From: Salegentibacter agarivorans
GTDB lineage: Bacteria; Bacteroidota; Bacteroidia; Flavobacteriales; Flavobacteriaceae
NCBI RefSeq assembly: GCF_900113135.1
Contig: NZ_FOOH01000032.1
Span: forward strand, 1-47,033
Reading direction: 5' to 3'
Length of the DNA stretch: 47,033 nt
The notes beneath the pieces are model-generated. The model was not told the DNA's origin, searched no databases, and worked only from the letters and a program-made list of their open reading frames with translations. The translations under genes and the position numbers were made by a program. Positions 26,104 to 34,895 of this stretch are shown here, in pieces. Within the stretch, counting starts at the first letter, position 1. Each line of letters begins with the position of its first letter.

Positions 26104-26902
26104 AATAATTATGGTTACAGCAGCAATCTGTTTAAATACCGCCCAGTCCGTCGCTCAAAAGGTTACCCAGGAAAAACAAATACTTTTTACCTATGGCGAT
26201 TTTTACCCAGCAGAAGTTTCAGGATACGAAATTGTAGTAATAGAAAGCGCTCATTTTGACAGTGAAGACATTGCAATGCTAAAGCAAAATAATACTACCA
26301 TTCTGGGTTATATTAGCCTGGGAGAAGTTAATGAGGCTGCTGCTCATTTTCCCGAAATTAAAGATTTCACTTTTGGAAAAAATAAAATATGGAATAGCCA
26401 TATTTTAGACATTGAAAATGAAGAAACCCGGGAAGCTCTAATGGCAATTTTTGATTACAATATGAAAAAAGGACTGGACGGGATGTTTTTAGACAATATA
26501 GATAACTATACCGGTTTTGGACCTACACCAGAAAAGAAAGAAGCTTTAATAGATTTTTTAAAGATTTTAAACTTGGTTTATCCCAATATTCATTTAATGC
26601 AAAATGCCGGTGTTTCTATACTAAAAGATACCCATCCATTTATAGATTCTGTAGCAAAAGAAAGTATTGCTTCAGATTATAATTTTCAGGAGAAAAAATA
26701 TCAATTAAGAGAGGAAGCTATTTTTCAGCAACTTTTAAACGAGCTAAAGCAGGTGTATGATGAATACGAAGTCCCAGTGGTTTTAATAGAATATGCCGAA
26801 ACCCGAAAGTTAAAAAAAGATATTAAACAAAGATTAGCACAAACCCCCTGGCCTTATTTTATTGGGAAAATAGATTTGCAGGAAATCCCCGAAAAAGGTT
26901 GA
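26090..26902 (+). CDS. Secreted GH114 endo-alpha-1,4-polygalactosaminidase-like protein (PelA hydrolase half)
   Basis: From the ATG at 26090, which overlaps the PelG-like gene by 14 bases, the product is 270 residues with a clear signal peptide (MHLIKIIMVTAAICLNTAQS). An in-frame ATG at 26030 would place 20 non-signal residues first and is less likely. The barrel shows YISLGEV (residues 74-80), GLDGMFLDNIDNYTGFG (Asp135/Asp138), and KESIASDYNF with Glu191 as the candidate acid/base, in the order known for GH114 and the PelA hydrolase domain. VVLIEYAETRKLKKDI and TPWPYFIGKIDL match the PelA-type C-terminal part. It should hydrolyse the galactosamine polymer periplasmically. Unlike P. aeruginosa PelA, no deacetylase domain follows. 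Confidence 0.8.
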   Translation: MHLIKIIMVTAAICLNTAQSVAQKVTQEKQILFTYGDFYPAEVSGYEIVVIESAHFDSEDIAMLKQNNTTILGYISLGEVNEAAAHFPEIKDFTFGKNKIWNSHILDIENEETREALMAIFDYNMKKGLDGMFLDNIDNYTGFGPTPEKKEALIDFLKILNLVYPNIHLMQNAGVSILKDTHPFIDSVAKESIASDYNFQEKKYQLREEAIFQQLLNELKQVYDEYEVPVVLIEYAETRKLKKDIKQRLAQTPWPYFIGKIDLQEIPEKG

Positions 26903-26912
26903 ATTAATTTAT

Positions 26913-28904
26913 ATGTTTTTAGAACCCTACCTATTAACCGGTCCGTTAAGAATCATCCTGTTATTTGTATTAATTTTATTAATACATAGAATTGTTTCTA
27001 CACGAATTTCTGCACAATCTGCTTTAAATTTTCTGGTTCCTACTATTGCGCTTGTAATGGCAGCGGTATTACTAGGTGGTTTTATTTTAATACTAACCGG
27101 GATATTTGACATCTTTGTTATTATAAGCATTATAATTGGCCTGGCTGTTTTAGCCTTTATGAATCTTAATTTTAAGCAACCCTTAAAAGCTCAGTTACGT
27201 AAAATTTATACGCGTTCCCTTTTATATATTACTATTAAAATGGAAAAGGGACAGCGATTTCTGGATAGAGATAATATAATTAAACCAAAGCGTAAACATT
27301 CTGAACATGGCCTTTCTCAATATCATAGAAACTGGCAATTAGCCATAGGGCTTTTATTACCTGTGCTTACTTATATCTCGAGAAGTTCACTTTTTCAGGA
27401 AGATGTTTACACACTTTCCTCGAGTTGGTTTAGTAAGCTTAATTTTATAAATGGGATTTCTGCTAATACCTGGTTCTTTCAAACCGGGGAAATGATGGGA
27501 GATTATTTACTTATTAATTTATATGCAAAATTAACGCATATAACTAACGCCCAGGCTTTGCAATCTTTTGGATTATTAGAATCTGCATTGCTTTCTTTAA
27601 TAATATACTGGCTAGTTTTTAAAATTTCACGAAAGCAAGCTCCGGGCATATTCGCGGGCTTAAGTTTTGCCCTTTTTTACGGATTCCTCCCCATTAATAT
27701 TGATTTAATTGCTGAACATAAATCGGTTTTTACCGCTTTGATTATTGCTTTACCTACAATGTATTTTTGTATTTATCCGCAAAGTTTTAGTTACAGTAAA
27801 AAGGCGAAATTTTATTGGTTAATTACCTTGTTTAGCGCTATTCTTTTATTAGATCTTTTTGTGGGTGTATTACTTCTTCTTCCTTATTTGCTAGTACTTT
27901 TTATATTTAAACTTAAAGATAATTTAAAGCAAATCACTCAGGTTTTGCTGGCCTATTTCTTTTCGTTAGCCTTTATTGGAACAATATACGGCATCGCGGC
28001 TTTGCTTATAAAAGAAGATTTTGGCGCCTTTATTTTGTCTAACTTTTATTCTTTTGATACTTATACCTACAATCCTCATTTGGTTGCACCATTTAGAGAC
28101 CTGATGGATTATTACCAAATAGCCGCTGTAGTTTTTCTGCTTATTGCTATTTATAATTATTTTAAAAAATCGCATAAATGGTTGGCCAGTCTGGTATTCC
28201 TCAGTTTTATCAATTTAATGTTCGGGATTTACCAATTAGATACTGGTCTTGTAGACCTGGATATTTTAAGTCAGGTGCTTTGCATATTTCTCCCCATATT
28301 TTTTGGGATAATTCTAAATGTAATGGTTAACCTCTTTTCTATTTTTAATTTTTCTCCTAAAGTTGGCATACGTCTGGAAGTAATAATAGGTAGCATAGTA
28401 ATTACCGTGCTTACCATATTCACATTCCCTGGTGTAGCCACATTAAATTTTAAAGAAAATAAGACAGAAAATGTTGTTTTTAAAGCCTATTCAAAAATTC
28501 AATCTCAAAATTTACCATATTCCTATGCGGTTGTAAATGCTTTGCCATATTTCAGTTTTAGCAGAAACAGCCATTATTACTATAACTACGATTATTTTAA
28601 TAATACCTATATAGAGCTGGACAGGAGATTCAACAGATATAAAAATAATTTCGAATACCTACAAAATAACCCAGATATTATTTTACCCGAAACGATGTAT
28701 GTTTTTGTGTATAAAGACATACAGGAGGCTAACCAGGCTAAAAAAGCTATAGTAGAAAAGCAACGTAATTTAACCCTGGAAAGGCTGGAATTACTAAAAA
28801 TGAAAGGGAGAAATGTGGATGTATATTATGAGGATAAAAATTTAGAGGTTTACCAAATAGAAAACAGGGAACGGGCCAGTAATATTAATGAACTATTATT
28901 TTGA
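26913..28904 (+). CDS. Unrecognised large polytopic membrane protein of the Pel-like operon
   Basis: The 663-residue protein has three N-terminal helices (about residues 8-85) and a basic cytoplasmic linker (about 90-135). A second block of about ten helices (140-500) follows, then a soluble C-terminal domain (510-663) rich in Tyr and Asn. After the first helix of the second block there is an acidic extracytoplasmic loop RSSLFQEDVYTLSSSW, an arrangement seen in GT-C-type transferases. That is a weak analogy. No PelD, PelE, GAF or GGDEF feature is visible. Its TGATG stop/start overlap with the next gene and the operon position argue for a polymer-synthesis or modification role. I do not recognise the family. 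Confidence 0.7.
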   Translation: MFLEPYLLTGPLRIILLFVLILLIHRIVSTRISAQSALNFLVPTIALVMAAVLLGGFILILTGIFDIFVIISIIIGLAVLAFMNLNFKQPLKAQLRKIYTRSLLYITIKMEKGQRFLDRDNIIKPKRKHSEHGLSQYHRNWQLAIGLLLPVLTYISRSSLFQEDVYTLSSSWFSKLNFINGISANTWFFQTGEMMGDYLLINLYAKLTHITNAQALQSFGLLESALLSLIIYWLVFKISRKQAPGIFAGLSFALFYGFLPINIDLIAEHKSVFTALIIALPTMYFCIYPQSFSYSKKAKFYWLITLFSAILLLDLFVGVLLLLPYLLVLFIFKLKDNLKQITQVLLAYFFSLAFIGTIYGIAALLIKEDFGAFILSNFYSFDTYTYNPHLVAPFRDLMDYYQIAAVVFLLIAIYNYFKKSHKWLASLVFLSFINLMFGIYQLDTGLVDLDILSQVLCIFLPIFFGIILNVMVNLFSIFNFSPKVGIRLEVIIGSIVITVLTIFTFPGVATLNFKENKTENVVFKAYSKIQSQNLPYSYAVVNALPYFSFSRNSHYYYNYDYFNNTYIELDRRFNRYKNNFEYLQNNPDIILPETMYVFVYKDIQEANQAKKAIVEKQRNLTLERLELLKMKGRNVDVYYEDKNLEVYQIENRERASNINELLF

Positions 28905-31900
28905 TGGAAAAATTTTTACCAACTAAAATATTTAAGGCTGTTTTTTTAGTGTTTTCTATTATTTTAATAGGATGCGAAAAAGATATTAAGAAGGAGGAGG
29001 TTAAGGAAGCCAGTCCCAAGGTGCAGTATGATAATTTTAGTGAGAACCCGTGGATAACTTACCTGGTAGAGCCGGGAAATGATTTAAGTTTTAGAAACAG
29101 CAATCATATTAGAAAAGCTCTTAATTATGCAAAAATCCCTTATAATGAAATTAATAGGTTTGATTTTAATGAAAAGCCAGAAGTAGGCAATGCAGTTAAA
29201 GTAATTGTGGTCTATGATCTGGAACCACTAAATCAAGATGCAATGAATTTTTTAATTGAATTTGTTGCTAAAGGAGGTCATATTTTTATTCCCTCGGTCG
29301 CTACCAATAAAAATTTTGGTTTTTTAGCAGGCGTAAGGGGAGATGCAGACTTTGAAATAGATACCATAGCCCAGGGTTTTAAATTTCAGTCCAGTTTTCT
29401 ACCGGCTCTAAAAGGGAAAGTTTATAAAAACGAGAATAAACATTTTGGCCTGCAAACAGATAACTTTAAGGAAGATATAGAGATTCTGGCAACTTCAATT
29501 TCTGAAGAAGATTATCCTCTTATTATAAAAAATAAAATAGGGAATGGTTCGGTAATCACTTTTAATACCGATCAATATTCTCAGAAACAGGAGCGCGGAC
29601 TTTTCTTTGCAGCAATTTTGCAGGGTTTAGAAGGGGTTCCTTATCCTGTGGCTAATGCTTCAAGCATAATGTTAGACGATTTTCCTGCGCCGCTTTATAA
29701 CGTAAAGATGGAGCCGGTTACTTCAGAAATGGATATTAGTCAGGCGCGTTTTTATACTGAAGTTTGGTGGAAAGATATGCTTAAACTGGCCAGGGAAGAA
29801 GGTTTGGAATATTCTGCCTACGTATGTTTTGATTATTCTAATCGTACCTCGCCGCCATTTAATTTTCCCGAGTGGGAACAATCTGTATTAACAGGTTCTA
29901 ATGGAGCGAATGCTGCCGACAGACTTATGGTTGATTTCAAAGATTCTAAACATGAGGTAGCTTTACATGGTTATAATCACGCTTCACTTACCGATGAAGT
30001 TTGGCCTAATCAAAATTATATGGGTTTAAGCCTTAAGGCGGTTAAAAAACGCTGGGCAGCGCGTAATTACGGTGAATTACCGGTTTCATATGTTCCACCT
30101 TCAAATATTATAGACAGCACCGGTTTTCTTGCTTTAGAAGAAAACATCCCCGAAATTATTTATAATGCCAGTATTTACCTGGGAAATTTTGAAGAAGGTG
30201 GCGATAGAGAATTTGACAGGGAGCCTTATAACGATCATTTTTTCAATTTTCCACGAATTACCAGCGGGTTTGCTTTAACCTCTACCAGGCAATTCAATCA
30301 GCAATCTTTATATTTATATACAGGCGTTTGGACGCATTTTATTCACCCCGATGATATTTACCAAATTCCCGGAGAAGAACCTCGGGAAAGTGCCGGTGAT
30401 TATACTTTACGGAATATAAATTCTTATGGCTGGAGAGTTTCAGAAGATGGCTCACCGGGTTTGTTTCCACGATTTCGAAATTATATTAAAGATGTAAAGA
30501 ATACTTTTCCTTTAATTCGATTTTTAAAAGTTTCTGAAGCAGCTAAGATTACTCAAAACTGGAGAGAAATTCCTTATAATTTTACTGAAAATGAGAGTGA
30601 AGTTGAAGTTACTGCCAGCATTCAAAATAGTGAGAACCAAAATTTCTGGTTTGCATATGTTTCAGAAAAAAATACTGCTGAAGCTGAAAATTTTATAAAA
30701 AATAAACAACTAAAATTTACAAAAACACCATTCTTAGACGGCTATCTTTTTAATATTCAAACACAGGACAAAAAAATAATTTTTCCAAAATTTAAAAATA
30801 ATTTTTCTGAGGATTTTAGCAAAATCACTCAAAACTATGAATCTTACCTTTTAATAAAACCTTCAGAAGATTTAGGAGATATCCACAAAGAGATTAATGA
30901 ATTAAAATCTAAAATTGCGAAGAACAATCATTATGAACGCGAAGATTGGTTAAAATTATTTCAATATTTAGGCTGGGAAAATCGCCAAATGGAGATTTGG
31001 CCGTTGCTGGAAAGAAAATACAGTGAAAATAAATCATCTGCTTACATAAACCTTTCTTCAGAATTTACCACTCAGAGTGATTATCCTGATTTGGAAACCA
31101 GGAAACGCTGGATGTTGAGACAAATAGAATTAAATCCAGAAAGCCTAAAGCTTAGAAGAGATTTTATAGGTTACTTTGGAAGCAATACAGAGGTACAATT
31201 AACAAAAGAAGAATTATTGAACCTAATAGAGAATACTGAAGTAGATGAGGAGCGCTCCAGCTATTTTTCACTGTTAAATGAGAAACATCCCGAAGCTGCA
31301 TTTAATTTAGTGAAAAACATAGAGCACTGCCGTAAAGATTTTCGCTTTGCCGCTTCTACTATTTCCTGGATTTTCGCCGATGCTAAAAAATACAATGAGG
31401 CCATTAAATGGTCTAAGTGTAGTGACGATATAGCGGAAAGCGCAATAGATAACTGGCGGGTACAAACCGGGGAATATGAGTTTTTAAAAGAAAAGAACTT
31501 TCCGCTTTTTATAGAATATCTTATTGCCGATAATGATAAAAAAGCGGCGCAAAAACTTTTGGAGATAGAAGCTTGCCGGGAAGATTTAAAGCATTTGGCT
31601 ACGACTATTGCCTATACTTATAGCGACCAGGGAAGTTATAGAAAAGCGCTGGAATGGTCTTCTTGCGTGCCAAATTTCCCTGTAGTAGAAAGGATGCAAT
31701 GGTTTTATTCGTTGGAAAATTTCAGTGAAGTAGAGCGTTTGTATGCTAATTATACTAAAAAAGATAATCCAAAGGAAAAAGAAGCTATTCAGGTTTTTAT
31801 GACCGAATATTATTTGGGTCGTAGCGAAATGCTGAAAGCCTGGAACCTTGCCTCTCAACTGCCAGAATCAAGTAATAAAGAGCGTTTACGAAGGCAATTG

Positions 31901-32893
31901 AATAATACCGTGGTTTACCTTAATCCTGAAGAAAAAAGACAGCTTTTAAAAGAATATCCTTCACTTTTTTATCCTGAAGTAGCTTCTAAAATAGAGCAGA
32001 ATCTTAGAATAACACAGGGCGATTTTGTACAAATAGGGAGTAATATTATTAGCGATAGGTTAGATCCAACTTCTGTAGGTTTAGAAGCGGTTTATGGCAC
32101 TCGAGATAAGAAGTTCAATGAGCATCAATTTGGGTTAAGCCGCTATAATGCATATGCAATTCCATTTCAGGGTGAATTTGAAAATAATGGAGATATGGAG
32201 CTATACGGACTGGTTTACAGGTTTAAAACCAGGGAAAGAATAGAAAAATTTAATTTTGGATTTGGAAGTCGTCTTGAGTTTAACGAAGCAGGAAAAGCTT
32301 ATCTTCATTTGGAAGCTTCGGCGTCAATTGCAAAAGATAGTTTATATAGTTCTTTTCAGTTTTTTAGAAAACCCGCTATCACCGGCCCCGCGTATATCCT
32401 GGACATTTATCAAACGCAATTAAATGTTTATGAAGAACTTCAGTTTAAAGAGAAATTCCAGGCGGTTTTTTATATAGAAGGAAACCATTATGACGACGAA
32501 GATGTGATGGATGTACAGGCGCTTACCAGTTTATCTATGAATCTTAGACTGAATAAAATGGCGAAATTTAGACCTTATACCGAATTATCTGGAATGCTGG
32601 GTAATTCAAACAGGTCTAATGGCTTTCCATACTGGACTTTAGATGAACGTTTTTATGGTGGTTTAGGGTTGGCTTACGAATATGTAAATGAAAATAACTT
32701 CTGGAAAATTAATCTAGATGCCGGATATTTTCTGGATACGTTTTCAGATGAATTTCAGCGGTATCGTGGGATTGTGGTATGGCCAGTCACGAAGTATCTT
32801 CATCTTAATACCCAGGCCGAATTCTATACGCTTAAAAACTTTTATTCCAACAACTTTACCTTCGGTCTAAAATATTTTCTAAAAGATAATTAA
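28904..32893 (+). CDS. Fusion lipoprotein: polysaccharide deacetylase, TPR-like helices and beta-barrel (PelA-deacetylase/PelB-like)
   Basis: From the ATG at 28904 (TGATG overlap with the previous stop; a TTG at 28901 is unlikely), this gives 1329 residues. Lipobox LIGC anchors Cys24. Residues about 45-245 look like the Rossmann-like domain that precedes DUF2194/PelA deacetylases. Residues about 250-550 form a CE4-like deacetylase with IMLDDFPAPLY (Asp258, Asp259), EVALHGYNHASL (His355, His359) and WTHFIHPDDIYQ (His478, His481). Residues about 660-1020 are helical, TPR-like. The last 300 or so residues alternate polar/hydrophobic strands with aromatic girdles, ending FTFGLKYFLKDN, a beta-barrel signature as in the PelB C-terminus. 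It probably de-N-acetylates and exports the polymer through the outer membrane. Confidence 0.8.
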   Translation: MEKFLPTKIFKAVFLVFSIILIGCEKDIKKEEVKEASPKVQYDNFSENPWITYLVEPGNDLSFRNSNHIRKALNYAKIPYNEINRFDFNEKPEVGNAVKVIVVYDLEPLNQDAMNFLIEFVAKGGHIFIPSVATNKNFGFLAGVRGDADFEIDTIAQGFKFQSSFLPALKGKVYKNENKHFGLQTDNFKEDIEILATSISEEDYPLIIKNKIGNGSVITFNTDQYSQKQERGLFFAAILQGLEGVPYPVANASSIMLDDFPAPLYNVKMEPVTSEMDISQARFYTEVWWKDMLKLAREEGLEYSAYVCFDYSNRTSPPFNFPEWEQSVLTGSNGANAADRLMVDFKDSKHEVALHGYNHASLTDEVWPNQNYMGLSLKAVKKRWAARNYGELPVSYVPPSNIIDSTGFLALEENIPEIIYNASIYLGNFEEGGDREFDREPYNDHFFNFPRITSGFALTSTRQFNQQSLYLYTGVWTHFIHPDDIYQIPGEEPRESAGDYTLRNINSYGWRVSEDGSPGLFPRFRNYIKDVKNTFPLIRFLKVSEAAKITQNWREIPYNFTENESEVEVTASIQNSENQNFWFAYVSEKNTAEAENFIKNKQLKFTKTPFLDGYLFNIQTQDKKIIFPKFKNNFSEDFSKITQNYESYLLIKPSEDLGDIHKEINELKSKIAKNNHYEREDWLKLFQYLGWENRQMEIWPLLERKYSENKSSAYINLSSEFTTQSDYPDLETRKRWMLRQIELNPESLKLRRDFIGYFGSNTEVQLTKEELLNLIENTEVDEERSSYFSLLNEKHPEAAFNLVKNIEHCRKDFRFAASTISWIFADAKKYNEAIKWSKCSDDIAESAIDNWRVQTGEYEFLKEKNFPLFIEYLIADNDKKAAQKLLEIEACREDLKHLATTIAYTYSDQGSYRKALEWSSCVPNFPVVERMQWFYSLENFSEVERLYANYTKKDNPKEKEAIQVFMTEYYLGRSEMLKAWNLASQLPESSNKERLRRQLNNTVVYLNPEEKRQLLKEYPSLFYPEVASKIEQNLRITQGDFVQIGSNIISDRLDPTSVGLEAVYGTRDKKFNEHQFGLSRYNAYAIPFQGEFENNGDMELYGLVYRFKTRERIEKFNFGFGSRLEFNEAGKAYLHLEASASIAKDSLYSSFQFFRKPAITGPAYILDIYQTQLNVYEELQFKEKFQAVFYIEGNHYDDEDVMDVQALTSLSMNLRLNKMAKFRPYTELSGMLGNSNRSNGFPYWTLDERFYGGLGLAYEYVNENNFWKINLDAGYFLDTFSDEFQRYRGIVVWPVTKYLHLNTQAEFYTLKNFYSNNFTFGLKYFLKDN

Positions 32894-33684
32894 GGATTAA
32901 TTTTAAATGAGGCTGAAGCTTTATCAAAAACGATCAAGCCTTCTGGAAAAACAGTAGCAAATGCTCCAGATTCCAATAATTCTTTAGGGGAACCGGTGGT
33001 CACGCTATTATTTTGCATGAGAATAATTTTATCGCAAAGCTGGATGGCCAAATTGATTTCGTGGGAAGCAAAAACTATAGCTTTATTGGTTTTTCGGGTG
33101 AGTTTTTTGAGCAGTTTTAGTACATATGCTTTATGGTAAAGATCTAAATGGGTGGTAGGTTCATCCAGGATAACCAGAGGCGTATTTTGTGCAATGGCGC
33201 GTGCAATTAAAACTTTTTGTAGCTGGCCGTCACTCAATTCGTAGCACTTTTTGTTTTGTAAATCTTCGATTCCTACATTTTGCAAAGATTTCTTGATTTG
33301 CCGTAAATCGGTTTTGCTTAACCTGCCAATCCAATTGGTATAGGGTTGTCGGCCAAGTGCCACGAGCTCGAAAACACTTAAGTTTTTAGAAATAGGTTGT
33401 TCGGTGAGTACGAGACTCACTAAAGATGCCAGCTCCAAAGAACCTATCTGCTGAATTTGTTCATTTTTAACCAGAACTTTTCCCTCTAGCGCATCCTGAA
33501 CACCACTTAGGGTTCGTAAAAATGTAGATTTTCCGACTCCATTAACACCAATAACAGCAACCAGTTCTCCTTCGTGAACTTCAATATTAATAGCTTCAGT
33601 AATAATCGTTTTCTCGGTTTTATTACTGTACCCGATATCAAGACCAATGGTTTTAAGAATGCTATGTTTTTTAGGTTGGTTCAA
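32890..33684 (-). CDS. btuD: ABC transporter ATPase, BtuD/FecE type
   Basis: The 264-residue ATPase has Walker A GVNGVGKST, the signature SDGQLQKVLIARA (SDGQ in place of SGGQ), Walker B LVILDEPTTHLD and a switch His in ASHEINLAI. It matches cobalamin/siderophore importer ATPases. It follows the FecCD-type permease by 2 bases and overlaps the convergent Pel-like fusion gene by four bases. Assignment to B12 rather than iron comes from the adjacent cobalamin riboswitch and BtuB/BtuG genes; it is not visible in this gene alone. Confidence 0.85.
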   Translation of the reverse strand: MNQPKKHSILKTIGLDIGYSNKTEKTIITEAINIEVHEGELVAVIGVNGVGKSTFLRTLSGVQDALEGKVLVKNEQIQQIGSLELASLVSLVLTEQPISKNLSVFELVALGRQPYTNWIGRLSKTDLRQIKKSLQNVGIEDLQNKKCYELSDGQLQKVLIARAIAQNTPLVILDEPTTHLDLYHKAYVLKLLKKLTRKTNKAIVFASHEINLAIQLCDKIILMQNNSVTTGSPKELLESGAFATVFPEGLIVFDKASASFKINP

Positions 33685-33686
33685 CT

Positions 33687-34718
33687 TCAGAATAAAAATT
33701 TACGTTTACGCACCAAGAGCCAGATTACCACCGGCGCGCCAATTAACGAAGTTATGGCATTTATAGGTAAAGTGTATTCCTGTCCCGGCATTTGTGCCGC
33801 AATATCGCAAATAAGCATGAGCGCCGCACCACCTAAAATAACTGCTGGCACTAAAATGCTATGATTATTTACAGGAATTATTTGCCTAATTAAATGCGGA
33901 ACTGCTAAACCTACAAATGCAATTGGCCCTGCAAAAGCAGTAATGCTTCCGGCAAGTAAACTGGTGGCTATAATGATGATTAAACGGTTTTTTTGAATAC
34001 TTACCCCAAGGCTTTTAGCATATTGTTCGCCAAGCAACAAAGTGTTGAGGTTTTTAATACAGGAAATGGCTAAAATTATTCCCACAAACCAAAACATGGC
34101 GAGAATTCCCACCTCGTTCCAGGAAAGATCACCCAAACTTCCAAAAGACCAAAATACATATTGCTGAAGCTGTGCCGCGGGACTAAAATAGGAAAGAACG
34201 CTAACCACTGCCGCGGTTAAACTGGCAAACATTAAACCTATAATAAGAATTGCCATAGTATCTCGAAGCCGGAGGGAAGCCAGCATAACAGCAATTAATA
34301 CTAATAAACTTCCCAGGCTGGAAGCAATTACCAAGCTCCATTTGGAAAGTAAAATTCCAGCAAAAGCACCTCCAAAAACTGAAGCACCCATAATAACGAT
34401 TGCCACACCCAAACTGGCACCGCTACTTAAGCCTAAAACATACGGTCCAGCTAAGGGGTTACGAAATAAAGTCTGCATTAACAGTCCGCTAATGGCGAGT
34501 CCAGAGCCGGTTATTATTGCTGTAATAGCTTTAGGTAAGCGGTATTCCACTACAATATATCGCCAGGTTTCTTTTGAAACTTCTAAATTAAAGATTGAAG
34601 CAAAAACATCTTTAAAAGGAATATTGACTGAGCCCAAACTAATATTTAAAAAAACCAGGATAATTACTCCTATAAAAAGGAGTAGAAGTGGAAGTACATA
34701 TTTTTGGGACTGCAACAA
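33687..34718 (-). CDS. btuC: ABC importer permease, BtuC/FecCD family
   Basis: The 343-residue permease has about ten membrane helices. The family's VEYRLPKAITAIITGSGLAISGLLMQTLFRNPLAGPYVLG lies near residues 60-95, followed by FAGPIAFVGLAVPHLIR near 265. Those blocks identify FecCD/BtuC permeases of periplasmic-binding-protein-dependent importers. It is co-transcribed with the ATPase (2-base gap). The 177-base gap to the binding protein contains no supported gene. Confidence 0.88.
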   Translation of the reverse strand: MLQSQKYVLPLLLLFIGVIILVFLNISLGSVNIPFKDVFASIFNLEVSKETWRYIVVEYRLPKAITAIITGSGLAISGLLMQTLFRNPLAGPYVLGLSSGASLGVAIVIMGASVFGGAFAGILLSKWSLVIASSLGSLLVLIAVMLASLRLRDTMAILIIGLMFASLTAAVVSVLSYFSPAAQLQQYVFWSFGSLGDLSWNEVGILAMFWFVGIILAISCIKNLNTLLLGEQYAKSLGVSIQKNRLIIIIATSLLAGSITAFAGPIAFVGLAVPHLIRQIIPVNNHSILVPAVILGGAALMLICDIAAQMPGQEYTLPINAITSLIGAPVVIWLLVRKRKFLF

Positions 34719-34895
34719 GGCTGGTGATTTATTTCGGTGTAAATATCTGAAATAAATTGAGTAGATAAAATTAATGAAGAACGATAATGGGATTTTACTC
34801 GATAATCTAGATTTAATTGATCCGGAATTTGTTTCGAAATCAAGCTATATTTAGAAGGATAGTCCACTAAGTTTTTTAGAACCAAATCTCCATAA

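Noticed and set aside
28901-28903. TTG start for the deacetylase/barrel fusion
   Set aside because: The following ATG at 28904 makes the usual TGATG coupling with the upstream stop.
21796-32893. O-antigen or capsule locus
   Set aside because: There is no Wzx/Wzy/Wza set or sugar-nucleotide gene; the GT4 signature, GH114 and deacetylase/barrel fit Pel better.
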